The notes: generated by a model from the sequence alone, not told the origin. Positions 1 to 9,434 are shown, counted from the stretch's first letter. The stretch is DNA of 19,154 bases from JBCCWR01 sp039193385 (GCA_039193385.1 JBCCWR010000036.1:1-19154), one strand, 5' to 3'. Numbers and translations are program-made.

Positions 1-315
1 CGATCAAGTAGCGGGATGACGAAAAGAGTATCCGCAGATGACGCTGATAAGCGCAGAAGTTTCTAACCATGAAGGAAGAGAAGGAAATATTAAATCCACC
101 CCTTTTCTCTCTGGATTGTTCTCTTGAGACCTTCCCACTGGATCCCACGATCAAGTAGCGGGATGACGAAAAGAGTATCCGCAGATGACGCTGATAAGCG
201 CAGAAGTTTCTAACCATGAAGGAAGAGAAGGAAATATTAAATCCACCCCTTTTCCCTCTGGATTGATCCCTTGAGACCTTCCCACTGGATCCCGCGATCA
301 AGTAGCGGGATGACG
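1..315. repeat. 147-bp tandem direct repeat, two copies plus a stub
   Basis: Two consecutive 147-bp units (1-147 and 148-294) differ at only four positions (unit positions 108, 119, 122 and 147), and their first 107 bases are identical. A third copy begins at 295 but keeps only 21 bases. Each unit junction carries an inverted repeat, ATCCCGC - 9 nt - GCGGGAT, perfect at 289-311 and with one mismatch at the previous junction. Inside each unit is a CCGCAGATGACGC-type segment of the kind I associate with dispersed intergenic repeats in many environmental bacteria. The array starts mid-unit at base 1, so it may continue to the left. No open reading frame of note lies in it. Confidence 0.9.
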
Positions 316-546
316 TGTTTTCGGGGTCCGGCATGACGGATGCCTCGCACTGAGGCACTGAGCTCACAGAGTTAAATGACTGGATTGCTCCCCTGGCACT
401 TGTCACGAGCTTAGCAGAAAGCTGCTCCGCACAACTCTTACGTAGCTTTCCTAGATCAAGTCCGAGGATAACGCTTGGCGTCGAAGCACCTTGGCGTGAG
501 ATAAATTTATGTAGGAAGTGTTTCATGATCCGTTCTTCCAAGTTTC
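316..546. other. Non-coding stretch downstream of the giant gene
   Basis: No gene is seen here. Two small hairpins occur: GCCTC/GAGGC (342-346 with 352-356, 5-nt loop) and AGCAG/CTGCT (413-417 with 422-426, 4-nt loop). Neither is followed by a T-tract on the minus strand, so I do not call either a terminator. A segment near 380-395 loosely resembles part of the 147-bp repeat, so this may be a decayed copy. Confidence 0.5.
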
Positions 547-3500
547 TTAGAATGTTCCGAGGTAGGCATCTCCTGAGTAGACATGGATGCGATGGCACAC
601 CGCGCCAGATCTGTCTGAACTATGTAAGAACTTGATGTAGAGGCGTCCGTGTTCATCAAAGTCCGCTGCGGTATAAATCATCCAGTTACTGTTTTCACCT
701 TCTGTTCCAGTGGGTTCATAGAAAGCCACACCGCTGACATGGATCTGAATACGAATTTCGATATCTTCAGGAACATCACTTAGAATAATAGGGACACCAT
801 AGACACTGTCTCCATTGGCAAAGGTTTCAAGCAGATCAATACTGGTCTCGTAGTTACTGGCCACATCAAGACCTCGAACTGTTGCCACGTCGACGATAGG
901 TCCATTTTCAGCAACACGCGCTGAGACATAACTATCTCCAAGATTCGCTGTTTTCAGAGCAAACCCTAAGCCACCATCCGTCAGACCAACAGGATTGGCC
1001 AAAGTAACGCCTTGATCCACTTCCAGAATAAGCTCTTCTGTGATGTCAGGGTTTTCCCAATCGCGGAAGGTATCCAGTCCCGCTACAGGATCGTCAACAA
1101 AGGCTCCATCCAGCACTCGAATGGCCACTTCGACATTCTGTGTATTGCCCAGACCATCATCATAGGTCGCCTTAAGGATGTAGCTTCCGGCATCGGCTAA
1201 GGTGTAAAAGCCATCGGTTCCACCAAAGGTTAGAGCAAAGGTATCGATAGGGGTGCTTTCGCCTTGCACAAGAACTTCAATCTGTGTTGTGCCTGCAGTG
1301 ACTTCTGCGGGGAAGGCTGTTACGCGGAGTTCATCGCCTTTACGGAAGAGTAGCTCACCTGTGGCATTCCACCATAGGCCGGATATAGGTTGAGGCTCTT
1401 CACCTTCGACTGGAGGTGCAGGAATGGTAAAGAGATTAAGTGCCTGCCAGGCTACTGTGAGGCTATCTTCTAAACCACCATTTTCAAAACTGGCATCCAT
1501 CTGCACCGCAGCATCCGCGGAAAGAGGCACATTGCTATACCAGCTCTGACCGGGTGCTGGAAGCATGTCATAATCTGTTCCATCCACACTTAATGATGAT
1601 AATTCTAGGAAGCGTGCATCCCCTTCCACACAAAGGGGTGAGGTGTAGGAGAAGTTAATGTCATTTTCCAGTTCATTGAGTACTGCAAGGCGATTCTCAA
1701 TCCAGTCTGCAATGCCATTGCCATTAGCGTCTTCTCCCCCCACTTTTTGCACACGCAGCGCATTGACCTGTAACGAGCGATAGCTGTAGGTATTTTCATA
1801 ACGGAAGCGAACCTGATGGGTTCCAGCTTCCAGCCAGGGTGTGGTCACATGTGCCAGGGCGGTTTCTATACCACCCTCTTCAAGTATCACTTCCACACGA
1901 TCAATGAACTGACCATCGACTTCCACGCTAATCGGGTAAACATTACTCACACTGTTGTTGAGGCGATGCTGCAGTTCAAACTCCAGTCGGTAGACACCTG
2001 CTTCAGGCACATTGATGGTGAAATCAAGATCGCCATTGACGCTGGTGGAGTAAATAGCATCCCCATTTTCTCCTCCAGTTTCCCAAGCACCCAGGCTGAT
2101 AAGAGCATCCACCCCAGTATAACTGGCAATGAGTTCAGCTTCCTGGAGATCTGGAACGAGTGGGTCTGAAAGGAGTTCTTTGACTTCCTCATAATCGCTG
2201 TAACCATCTCCATCCGTATCCGCATTATGCGGATCTGTTCCTAATGCAATTTCTTCCGAATCAGAAAGACCATCGTGATCCGAGTCAACCCATGAAAGTT
2301 CTAACTCCTCAATGGTGACAGCTACGGGCACACCACTACGCTCAGAATGAACGACGGCTCCCACTAGAACCTGATCTGCAAAACAATCATCGACACGACC
2401 ATAGTACATCCAGCCCGCATCGCCCGCATCATCTCTGTTATAGTAGGCAATGATTGTCCCTCCTTTGCGTTCGAGCTTTAACCTTTTGCCTAGTTGGGCA
2501 TCGTCAGTTACCTCTATTATTGCTCCACCTTGTGAATCTCTATACATCAGGGATTTGCCCCAGCTGTTTGCAGACATTGTGAGAAGAACACTTTTTGAGT
2601 CGGGCTCCAGTGAATCTCGAATCATGAGACCTGCATGCGCTAAGACTCGGTGACTGGGCTCTAACTTTGTCTCAATGGTAAAGTCACCTGTCACTGTCTG
2701 ATGCATAAAGGTCATATTATCCCCACCTGCATCGGTCGAGCGATGACCTGAGGAGGAATCCACAACTAATACCCCCCCTTGACCAAGTTCACTTGTTATA
2801 TCCAATGCTGTCTGAACTTCACCAATATGATCAGTCTGCCAGTTACCTGGAAGGGAGCTTAGAAGGCTGGTTGTTTCCAGAGAATTGTTAGGATCTGTTT
2901 TTAATAAATATTCAAATCCGTCTACCTGACCATCGCCATCGGTGTCTGCAAGGTATGGATTCGTTTTAAGAAAATTGATTTCAAACTGATTGCTCAGAGT
3001 ATCTCCATCACTATCAAGCACCCCATCGGCTTTATCTTGCGGATTCAAATTATATAAAATCTCACTTGCTTCGAAGATGCCATCGTCATCTACATCACTT
3101 TTCTGCGGGTAGTATGAAATGAGATAGGATGCGTTGATAATTTCAAATTCAGCAAAGCCTGGCTGTTTCCAGCCCACCTTGAGTTCAGACTCGGGAAAGT
3201 CATCATTGGCCTTCGTTTTGTGCTGCCAGGCTTCAAAGTAATAGGGGCGCCCTGCTTCGAGTAAGATAAGTGACGATTGCTGTGCGCTATTTCTATTCCA
3301 AGTGCCACCGGTATGTTCTTTGGCATAGGCAATACGCTGCAAGTTGGCCACCTGATCTCCCGGCACCCCATTTAGAGACAGCCAAAGTTCTGAACCGTCT
3401 CTTGAATTGACTGCAAATTCATATTGGCCTGATACAGCAGGAACAATAAATCCTCTCATTCGGGAGCTTACGGCCTCAAGTTCTGGCCCGGTAGCATCCG

Positions 3501-5658
3501 TCGAATTTAACTCATAAGTGGCATCGGGTCCGGACATCATGCCTGGATGGTGTAAGGTATCTTGCAAACTTGACGCACGCAGCCCCTTCCATAAATCCCA
3601 GGTAACAAGACCTTGTTGTGCTGGTGTTCCAGTAACACCATGGAAAAAAGGAGCTGCATTTTCCGAATCGGTAGGACTAGAGCCTATCCAATACTCCTTT
3701 TTATTACTCAGACCATCTGCATCAAAGTCACCTTCTGGGAGCACGCTAGCTACATTTCCATCAATCTGCTGCTCCCATGAGTCCGCCATACCATCCCCAT
3801 CCGCGTCGATAAGTTCACTGATATAGGACGTTACATCCAGATAATCTACATTCGGATAACTGGAGTCTGTTGTCCTAAGACGAAGAATGTTTCTACCTGG
3901 ACTGAGAGTCACAGGAATAGAAGATGTTTCTGCCCAGATAGCCCAGCCACTGGTATTGGGAAAAATCACATTCTCTATTAGTTGCCCATTGAGTAAAACT
4001 TCTAATGAACCCTGGCCTGTTTTTAGAGCATACCCCCAGGCAAGTTCGACCAGGCTCTGACCAGAACTGTTAATGATCCATTCAATATAATAGTCCGCTC
4101 CATTGGAGTAATCCGCATAAGCTTTACCGGAATAGCCTGTGTATTTTGTTTTGATCTTAGCTCCCTTCAAGGTTTGGTGCTCAGCCTCATAACGGTGGGT
4201 AACAGGAACTAGATCTTTGTATGTGGCGGAAATAAGCGCATCTGCTGTGGGCATCACGACAGTAGTTGTTGGGCTATTAACATCTGACACTATTGAAGGA
4301 GCGTCTATCCATTGATCAAACTCCTGAAAATCAGGAGCGGCATCAGCACTTATATCGATAACCATTCCCTCGCCATAGGTACCCGAGCCTATGCCGTTTT
4401 CCACAGTCAAAGCATGTGCAGGAACCATCGTGACATCCAGATAGTCAATATTACCTCCGGCAAAACCAATAGAAGTTAACCTAACCGTATTGATCCCTTG
4501 ATTAACGGCAACAACGAAAGGTTCTGTTTCTTGCCACTGTGTCCAGCTTCCATTGGCAGAGAAACGCATACTTTCTACTAACACATCCCCATTAACCATC
4601 AGCTGGAGTGGTCGATCGTTCTTTTTCAGAGCATAGCCAAAGACAAGCTTCGCAAAGCCACCTTCTGCCGCATGGATAGACCATTCAATATAATCTCCCC
4701 CTCGATCACGATTACGAAAATCCAAGTAACCTTCGCCAGAATAGCCGCTATGCCCACTCCTTGATCGTAATCTATGATTCAAGGCATCCTCTGCTTCATA
4801 ACGATGGGCCATGAAATCATTGGCTGGCGCGCCTGCAAGATATTCATCAATATTTAATAATCCATCTCCATCAAGATCCAGATCACGATCATTCAAGGTG
4901 GTGTCCAACCCATTCATAAGCTCATAAGCGTCATCCATTCCGTCGTTATCCGCATCTAGAAATAAGGGATGCTGTTCTCCAACAGACAAAAGATCCAATG
5001 CTGTTACAGAGTCCGTGTCTCCAAACAAATTAAACTGCGTCAAAACTGCCGATAGATCTGAAAATGAAATATTGAAAAGAACAGGTTCATTGTCTCCATA
5101 GAGATCCCAAGTACCTGTGTTGTAATCGACACGAAGTGTTATACGGTGCCAATCCGTCGTTACTTGACCCGTCAGAGGAACACGCCAGCCAGATGCGGTC
5201 CATATGCCTTCTCCAGCACCATCTCCATCTAAAACATAAAGCTCTGCTTCTGTTCCCTCCTGAATCCATCCCATGCTAACAGCGGAAGGTAAACTTGTAA
5301 CAGTTGTGATACTAGCATTGCGCGCGGCAGCTCTTATGAAAAAATCCACATAAATCACATTGGCCAAATTTGTGCTATCGATATCAATGGCAAGATAAGA
5401 CTCAGGATTTGCTGGGGCTAACTGAATCGCTTGCGTCCCTGAGTAGACATCAACATCATTGACTGCGGCCCCTTGGCTCAACCAGCTATTCTGTTCATTT
5501 AAATCTCCACTTGCATAGCCATCGGAAGATTCAAAATCCGTTTGATAGGGCAAAGTTACTCCATAACTAGGTACTGTAACTACGATTGATCCTAAAATCA
5601 CTAAACTCATCAAGCAAAGACCAAGGTTAGTCTTTCCATGCTTCATCCATTTCTTCAC
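547..5658 (-). CDS. Giant secreted modular protein: CBM-like, PA14 and DxDxDG calcium repeats
   Basis: 1703 residues, apparently exported. A Sec-type signal peptide spans about 1-33 (basic n-region, then a hydrophobic stretch ending near PSYG). In order I see: a LamG/concanavalin-like region (36-230); two related CBM6/35-like modules (285-410 and 487-610), each opening with RYEAE and closing with DYLDVT; an InlB-B-like repeat between them (415-482); a PA14-like domain (670-835); a second lectin-like or DUF1349-like region (938-1122); a third beta-rich ligand-binding-like module (1172-1305); and unassigned beta-rich sequence to the end. About ten DxDxDG/thrombospondin-3-type calcium motifs link them (near 235, 260, 618, 644, 854, 882, 905, 1125, 1147 and 1310). 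No hydrolase or lyase domain and no LPXTG or PEP-CTERM tail is recognisable, so a glycan-binding or adhesive surface role is inferred. The start is GTG with purine-rich sequence upstream; an ATG four codons in is an alternative. Confidence 0.85.
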   Translation of the reverse strand: MKKWMKHGKTNLGLCLMSLVILGSIVVTVPSYGVTLPYQTDFESSDGYASGDLNEQNSWLSQGAAVNDVDVYSGTQAIQLAPANPESYLAIDIDSTNLANVIYVDFFIRAAARNASITTVTSLPSAVSMGWIQEGTEAELYVLDGDGAGEGIWTASGWRVPLTGQVTTDWHRITLRVDYNTGTWDLYGDNEPVLFNISFSDLSAVLTQFNLFGDTDSVTALDLLSVGEQHPLFLDADNDGMDDAYELMNGLDTTLNDRDLDLDGDGLLNIDEYLAGAPANDFMAHRYEAEDALNHRLRSRSGHSGYSGEGYLDFRNRDRGGDYIEWSIHAAEGGFAKLVFGYALKKNDRPLQLMVNGDVLVESMRFSANGSWTQWQETEPFVVAVNQGINTVRLTSIGFAGGNIDYLDVTMVPAHALTVENGIGSGTYGEGMVIDISADAAPDFQEFDQWIDAPSIVSDVNSPTTTVVMPTADALISATYKDLVPVTHRYEAEHQTLKGAKIKTKYTGYSGKAYADYSNGADYYIEWIINSSGQSLVELAWGYALKTGQGSLEVLLNGQLIENVIFPNTSGWAIWAETSSIPVTLSPGRNILRLRTTDSSYPNVDYLDVTSYISELIDADGDGMADSWEQQIDGNVASVLPEGDFDADGLSNKKEYWIGSSPTDSENAAPFFHGVTGTPAQQGLVTWDLWKGLRASSLQDTLHHPGMMSGPDATYELNSTDATGPELEAVSSRMRGFIVPAVSGQYEFAVNSRDGSELWLSLNGVPGDQVANLQRIAYAKEHTGGTWNRNSAQQSSLILLEAGRPYYFEAWQHKTKANDDFPESELKVGWKQPGFAEFEIINASYLISYYPQKSDVDDDGIFEASEILYNLNPQDKADGVLDSDGDTLSNQFEINFLKTNPYLADTDGDGQVDGFEYLLKTDPNNSLETTSLLSSLPGNWQTDHIGEVQTALDITSELGQGGVLVVDSSSGHRSTDAGGDNMTFMHQTVTGDFTIETKLEPSHRVLAHAGLMIRDSLEPDSKSVLLTMSANSWGKSLMYRDSQGGAIIEVTDDAQLGKRLKLERKGGTIIAYYNRDDAGDAGWMYYGRVDDCFADQVLVGAVVHSERSGVPVAVTIEELELSWVDSDHDGLSDSEEIALGTDPHNADTDGDGYSDYEEVKELLSDPLVPDLQEAELIASYTGVDALISLGAWETGGENGDAIYSTSVNGDLDFTINVPEAGVYRLEFELQHRLNNSVSNVYPISVEVDGQFIDRVEVILEEGGIETALAHVTTPWLEAGTHQVRFRYENTYSYRSLQVNALRVQKVGGEDANGNGIADWIENRLAVLNELENDINFSYTSPLCVEGDARFLELSSLSVDGTDYDMLPAPGQSWYSNVPLSADAAVQMDASFENGGLEDSLTVAWQALNLFTIPAPPVEGEEPQPISGLWWNATGELLFRKGDELRVTAFPAEVTAGTTQIEVLVQGESTPIDTFALTFGGTDGFYTLADAGSYILKATYDDGLGNTQNVEVAIRVLDGAFVDDPVAGLDTFRDWENPDITEELILEVDQGVTLANPVGLTDGGLGFALKTANLGDSYVSARVAENGPIVDVATVRGLDVASNYETSIDLLETFANGDSVYGVPIILSDVPEDIEIRIQIHVSGVAFYEPTGTEGENSNWMIYTAADFDEHGRLYIKFLHSSDRSGAVCHRIHVYSGDAYLGTF

Positions 5659-5970
5659 AGGCTTCTTCTTTCTTTGTTTTTTAAATACACAAAAGTTTTA
5701 TATATTGCGGAACGTAATCGCTGACACCCATACAGTTGGTGTGCTTTATTAACATTTATGAGTGTACTAATTGTATGCTTATACCAGGGCAAGAAAAATA
5801 TTGAATTTAATGGCTATAAATAACCTTTTTACATTCTGATGGCATACACCTCATTTTGCATAACCTTTTATGCTTCAAATGGTTATAAAATCTATATTTT
5901 GTAACTCTGACTTATGAGGTCATGTAAACGTCACATTTCACTATGCAAGATATCTGGAAAAATACGGACG
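5659..5970. other. Intergenic region upstream of the giant gene
   Basis: 312 bases without a gene, AT-rich. It must hold the promoter of the giant secreted-protein gene and the 3' end of the photolyase-like transcript, but I cannot defend a specific -35/-10 pair. It contains the direct repeat ATAACCTTTT at 5820-5829 and 5860-5869 (spacing 40 bp), a hairpin GCATA/TATGC at 5858-5873 that overlaps the second copy, and an inverted pair ACACC/GGTGT at 5724-5742. These are candidate regulatory sites only. Confidence 0.4.
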
Positions 5971-7227
5971 TTACCAAAATCTATCTTCAATGATTTTTGA
6001 CATGCGTTTCCAATAGGCAAAAAAACCACGCTGTGCATATGCCGAGGTTTCTTCATCCTGCGGTCGTCTTATGAGTATCAGGTCCACACCCACTTTTTGC
6101 AAAGCACCTCGAATTTCTTCCAATTGATCATGCAGCGGCCCGACATGAGGTCTCATAGCCAAGATACAGTCGAGTTTATCCTCTAATGCCCAGCTTGCCA
6201 GCTCTCCCCCTAAGTTGTCGGTTTCAAACAAACCCCCATCTACTTGAAAGTGCTCTGAAGCGCGAGCCAAACCATCCTGTAGTACCGCCTTGGCATAAGC
6301 TCGACGTAAGTCAGATGTCTCATATGCACTGAATAAATGATTTGCTAAAAATGCTTTAAGAGAACCAGGCTTCACCTTTGCTAAAGGAGATGATTCTAGA
6401 CACAAATCCTCTCCGTGAAGCCATAAGCCCGATCTTAGAGTGGTTTGAGCTTGTGTTAATGCATGCGATTTTTCAGGTTCAACAGGTTCAATAAATTCAA
6501 GCAAAGCTGTTTCTTGAATTTCCACCGCCTGGGGATTTTCCAGTTTCTCTAGCCCTATGGGCGAGAACCATGAGGCATCGCAAAATTTTTCTATATTAGA
6601 ACGCCTGGCCAGATAAAACTTACCTTTCGTTTGCAAACCGGCGACCCAGCGCCACGAAAGGGTATTTGAGGCGGGATCCGCATCTAGTAAATGTCGATAT
6701 AAAAATTGTGCTCCAAGCTCCCAAGGCAAATGTTCACTATGTATCCAAAAACTGGCAAACCACATACGAGCATGATTATGCATATAGCCCTTGGCTATAA
6801 GCTCGTCTACAAAGCGATCCATCACGACAACACCTGACTGGCCTTGGGTGATAGCACTTATACGGATGTTTTGTTCTTCCGTTAATTCTAATTTTAATTG
6901 ATGACAACGTTCCCGATACCTTTGCCAGACTTCAGGTCTCCACTCCAGCCAGCCTTTCCAATAGAGTCGCCAGCACACTTCCTGAACCCACTTTTGTGTT
7001 GCAGCAAATGAATATTTCTTGGCAGCTTCTTCGATAAGCTCCCACTCCAGCAAGAGACGACACCTCACCTCTGCCGATAAAAGCGAAACATTACGATGAT
7101 CTCTTAAAACATGGTTACGTGTATTATCATATCGACGCATCCCGGGAGTGAAACTACTTAGCTTATGCAAGGCGTCACGTCGCGTGCATACCGCATAGGT
7201 ATCTTGAAAAGTCGTCTTACTCACCAT
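5971..7227 (-). CDS. Photolyase/cryptochrome-family FAD-binding domain protein lacking the antenna domain
   Basis: 418 residues. The first ~215 match the helical FAD- and DNA-binding domain of DNA photolyases. WVQEVCWR (80-87) corresponds to the E. coli PhrB substrate-binding Glu274/Trp277/Arg278 region. HNHARM (150-155) corresponds to HNRLRM. DADPASNTLSWRW (182-194) keeps the equivalents of Asp372, Asp374, Asn378 and Trp382, and Trp169 sits exactly where Trp359 does. So flavin binding and part of the electron-transfer chain look intact. The N-terminal alpha/beta antenna domain of typical photolyases (about 450-500 aa) is absent: the protein begins almost directly at the FAD domain. Residues 260-418 form another region, with LWLHGEDL near 268 and RGFFAYWKRM near 400, which I recall from a family annotated only as FAD-binding domain-containing. 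Light-driven repair or photosensing is inference. It starts 26 bp after the SSP411-like gene, so the two are probably co-transcribed. No good SD is seen at the ATG. Confidence 0.85.
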   Translation of the reverse strand: MVSKTTFQDTYAVCTRRDALHKLSSFTPGMRRYDNTRNHVLRDHRNVSLLSAEVRCRLLLEWELIEEAAKKYSFAATQKWVQEVCWRLYWKGWLEWRPEVWQRYRERCHQLKLELTEEQNIRISAITQGQSGVVVMDRFVDELIAKGYMHNHARMWFASFWIHSEHLPWELGAQFLYRHLLDADPASNTLSWRWVAGLQTKGKFYLARRSNIEKFCDASWFSPIGLEKLENPQAVEIQETALLEFIEPVEPEKSHALTQAQTTLRSGLWLHGEDLCLESSPLAKVKPGSLKAFLANHLFSAYETSDLRRAYAKAVLQDGLARASEHFQVDGGLFETDNLGGELASWALEDKLDCILAMRPHVGPLHDQLEEIRGALQKVGVDLILIRRPQDEETSAYAQRGFFAYWKRMSKIIEDRFW

Positions 7228-7253
7228 TCAGGAAATAACCCAACATTCATAGT

Positions 7254-9434
7254 TTATTCAACCATTTGGCAGGCAAAATTTTTGCAGATATAAGCTTTGG
7301 GAGACTGAGTTGAATGCTGCTTTCCAAGTTCCTGGTAGGCTGAGGCTATTTTTACCTCTGCAGCTTCGGTTGGATAAATAAGAACTTTGAAGGGATTGTA
7401 TTCGGCCAATAAGGAGCTTCGCAACTTATGAGCTGCCTCAGTATCCATATCTCCAGCTATAAAAATTTGTGTCTTTTGCTCTGATATCATCCAGGCAATA
7501 GACGCCAACATCTCAGGCACTGCTGTCGGGCTATTTCTTAAAACTTCCGCAACGCTTGCTGCCGTTTGTTCTGCATGGTTTAGAAATTCACTATCCCCAG
7601 TAATGTCATAAAAACGCAATAGGTTGGCCACCGTAACCGAGGCAGGAGATGGTTCAGCCCCATCATAGGAATCCGTCATACGTATGAGAATGGAGGGATC
7701 TTTACCGGAAGAAGTATAGTAAGCGCCCGTCTTTTCATCACGAAAAAGCTGGTCCTGCTTTTCCTGGAGTTGAAGAGCCCAACTGAGCCATTGACTCTCC
7801 GCACTGGCACTGTAGAGATCGAGTAAGCCTTGAATGAGATAGGCGTAATCTGTGGCAAATCCACGGGTCATACTACGCTCTTCGCGAAAATTTCGATAGA
7901 GCAAATTATCCGAAGCATCATACAAGTTTTTTCTGATAAACTCAGCGGCTTGAGTTGCTGCCGTAAGATAAGTCATCTCATTCAAAGTCAATGCTGCACG
8001 TGCATAAGCAGAAATCATAAGACCATTCCATGCTGTGATGATCTTATCATCAAGATGCGGATGGGGGCGTTTATTACGCGCTTCAAAAATCAACTGTTTG
8101 GCCGCTGCTATCTTTTGCTTTTCTTCATCATTCTTCAGTATGGTGCGGCGAATAAGAGTATTTTTGTTAATCAACTTGTCGTGAGGATCACTGCCCGGAG
8201 GTGAATTCCCGTTCTTTTTCACTCCGAAGTGATCGATAAATAAGCCTTCAGATTCATCATCGAGCAATGCTTGAATTTCATGATATTCCCAAACATAAAA
8301 GGCACCCTCCGTTTTATGATCTGCACCTTTTTCAGGCAAACTATCCGCATCCTCAGCGCTGAAAAATGCGCCTTGAGAGTTTGTCATATCCCGCGAGACA
8401 TAGGTCAAAATATCTCGGACAACATGGGCATATTTATCATGCTTTGTAATTTGGTAAGCTTCTAAATAAGAAAAGGCAAGTTGCGCCTGGTCATACAACA
8501 TCTTTTCATAATGTGGTACGTGCCAATACTCATCGACTGAATAGCGATGAAAACCTCCACCGATGTGATCATGCATACCGCCATCATTCATCTTGTCCAA
8601 AGTAAAAAGTGCCATATGCAAAGCATCTTTACCCCTTTCAGAATCTAACCCCACTTGGAAGGCATAACGAAATAAAAATTGAAGAGTGGATGGACGTGGA
8701 AATTTCGGGGCAGAACTAAAGCCACCTTCAAAGGAATCAAAGCCACGTTTGAAACTCTCATACCCTCGCTGTGCTACTTCAGAAGTTAGAACATTTTTAT
8801 CTCCCAACTCCGCCTCAGTCTCCTGAATCAACATCTGAAGAATTTGATCTGACTGACCTAAGATGCGTTCACGATCCGTCTTCCATAAATCGTGAATGCG
8901 CAGCAAAAGTGATTTAAAGCCGAAGCGTCCGTAACGATCGTCTGGTGGAAAATAGGTGCCTCCATAAAAAGGCTTGAGGTCCGGTGTCAGCCAGACACTC
9001 ATGGGCCAGCCGCCATGACCTGTAGTCGACTGCACAAAGGTCATATAGAGTTGATCCACATCAGGACGCTCTTCGCGATCAACCTTCACGGAAATAAAAT
9101 GCTTATTCAGAATATCAGCCATTTCTTCGCTTTCAAAAGACTCATGTTCCATAACATGACACCAGTGGCACGTGGAATAACCGATGGATAAGAAAATGGG
9201 TTTACCCTCATGACGAGCCTGATCAAAAGCAGTCTGCCCCCAGGGCTGCCAATTAACTGGATTGTGCGCATGTTGTAAAAGGTATGGAGACTTTTCGTTT
9301 ATGAGCGCGTTCGTATGTTTATTTTTTTGTTCTGCTGATTTCATGCATGAAGCTAAAGTCAATAATACAGTTAATTTGCATATAAGAGTAATGTAAGTTC
9401 CAGAAATTGCTAATAGACTCGCGGCTTTGCTCAT
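7254..9434 (-). CDS. SSP411/YyaL-family thioredoxin-domain protein, probable lipoprotein
   Basis: Matches the DUF255 / spermatogenesis-associated protein 20 family. It has an N-terminal thioredoxin-like domain starting at EKSPYLLQHAHNPVNW, the active-site motif CHWCH, then GGWPMSVWLTPD and GGTYFPP, followed by a long alpha/alpha-barrel region resembling N-acylglucosamine 2-epimerases (HIGGGFHRYSVDEYWHVPHY). It ends with the family's Cys pair, YICKNFAC. The biochemical role of the family is poorly defined. The open frame extends to a GTG at 9476, with ATGs at 9470 and 9434. I chose 9434 because it gives a signal peptide ending in a lipobox, LASC, with Cys at residue 30. This suggests attachment to a membrane, unlike the usual cytoplasmic members. 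A later ATG (9344), just after the Cys, would give a cytoplasmic form. No start has a convincing SD. It is followed after 26 bp by the photolyase-like gene. Confidence 0.88.
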   Translation of the reverse strand: MSKAASLLAISGTYITLICKLTVLLTLASCMKSAEQKNKHTNALINEKSPYLLQHAHNPVNWQPWGQTAFDQARHEGKPIFLSIGYSTCHWCHVMEHESFESEEMADILNKHFISVKVDREERPDVDQLYMTFVQSTTGHGGWPMSVWLTPDLKPFYGGTYFPPDDRYGRFGFKSLLLRIHDLWKTDRERILGQSDQILQMLIQETEAELGDKNVLTSEVAQRGYESFKRGFDSFEGGFSSAPKFPRPSTLQFLFRYAFQVGLDSERGKDALHMALFTLDKMNDGGMHDHIGGGFHRYSVDEYWHVPHYEKMLYDQAQLAFSYLEAYQITKHDKYAHVVRDILTYVSRDMTNSQGAFFSAEDADSLPEKGADHKTEGAFYVWEYHEIQALLDDESEGLFIDHFGVKKNGNSPPGSDPHDKLINKNTLIRRTILKNDEEKQKIAAAKQLIFEARNKRPHPHLDDKIITAWNGLMISAYARAALTLNEMTYLTAATQAAEFIRKNLYDASDNLLYRNFREERSMTRGFATDYAYLIQGLLDLYSASAESQWLSWALQLQEKQDQLFRDEKTGAYYTSSGKDPSILIRMTDSYDGAEPSPASVTVANLLRFYDITGDSEFLNHAEQTAASVAEVLRNSPTAVPEMLASIAWMISEQKTQIFIAGDMDTEAAHKLRSSLLAEYNPFKVLIYPTEAAEVKIASAYQELGKQHSTQSPKAYICKNFACQMVE

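Noticed and set aside
1..315. Possible CRISPR array from repeated units
   Set aside because: The repeat is 147 bp with no unique spacers between copies, and no cas gene is present.
7830..8204. Plus-strand frame of 124 codons inside the SSP411-like gene
   Set aside because: Antisense shadow of a well-supported gene, with low-complexity translation and no start signal; other frames inside the large genes were rejected for the same reason.
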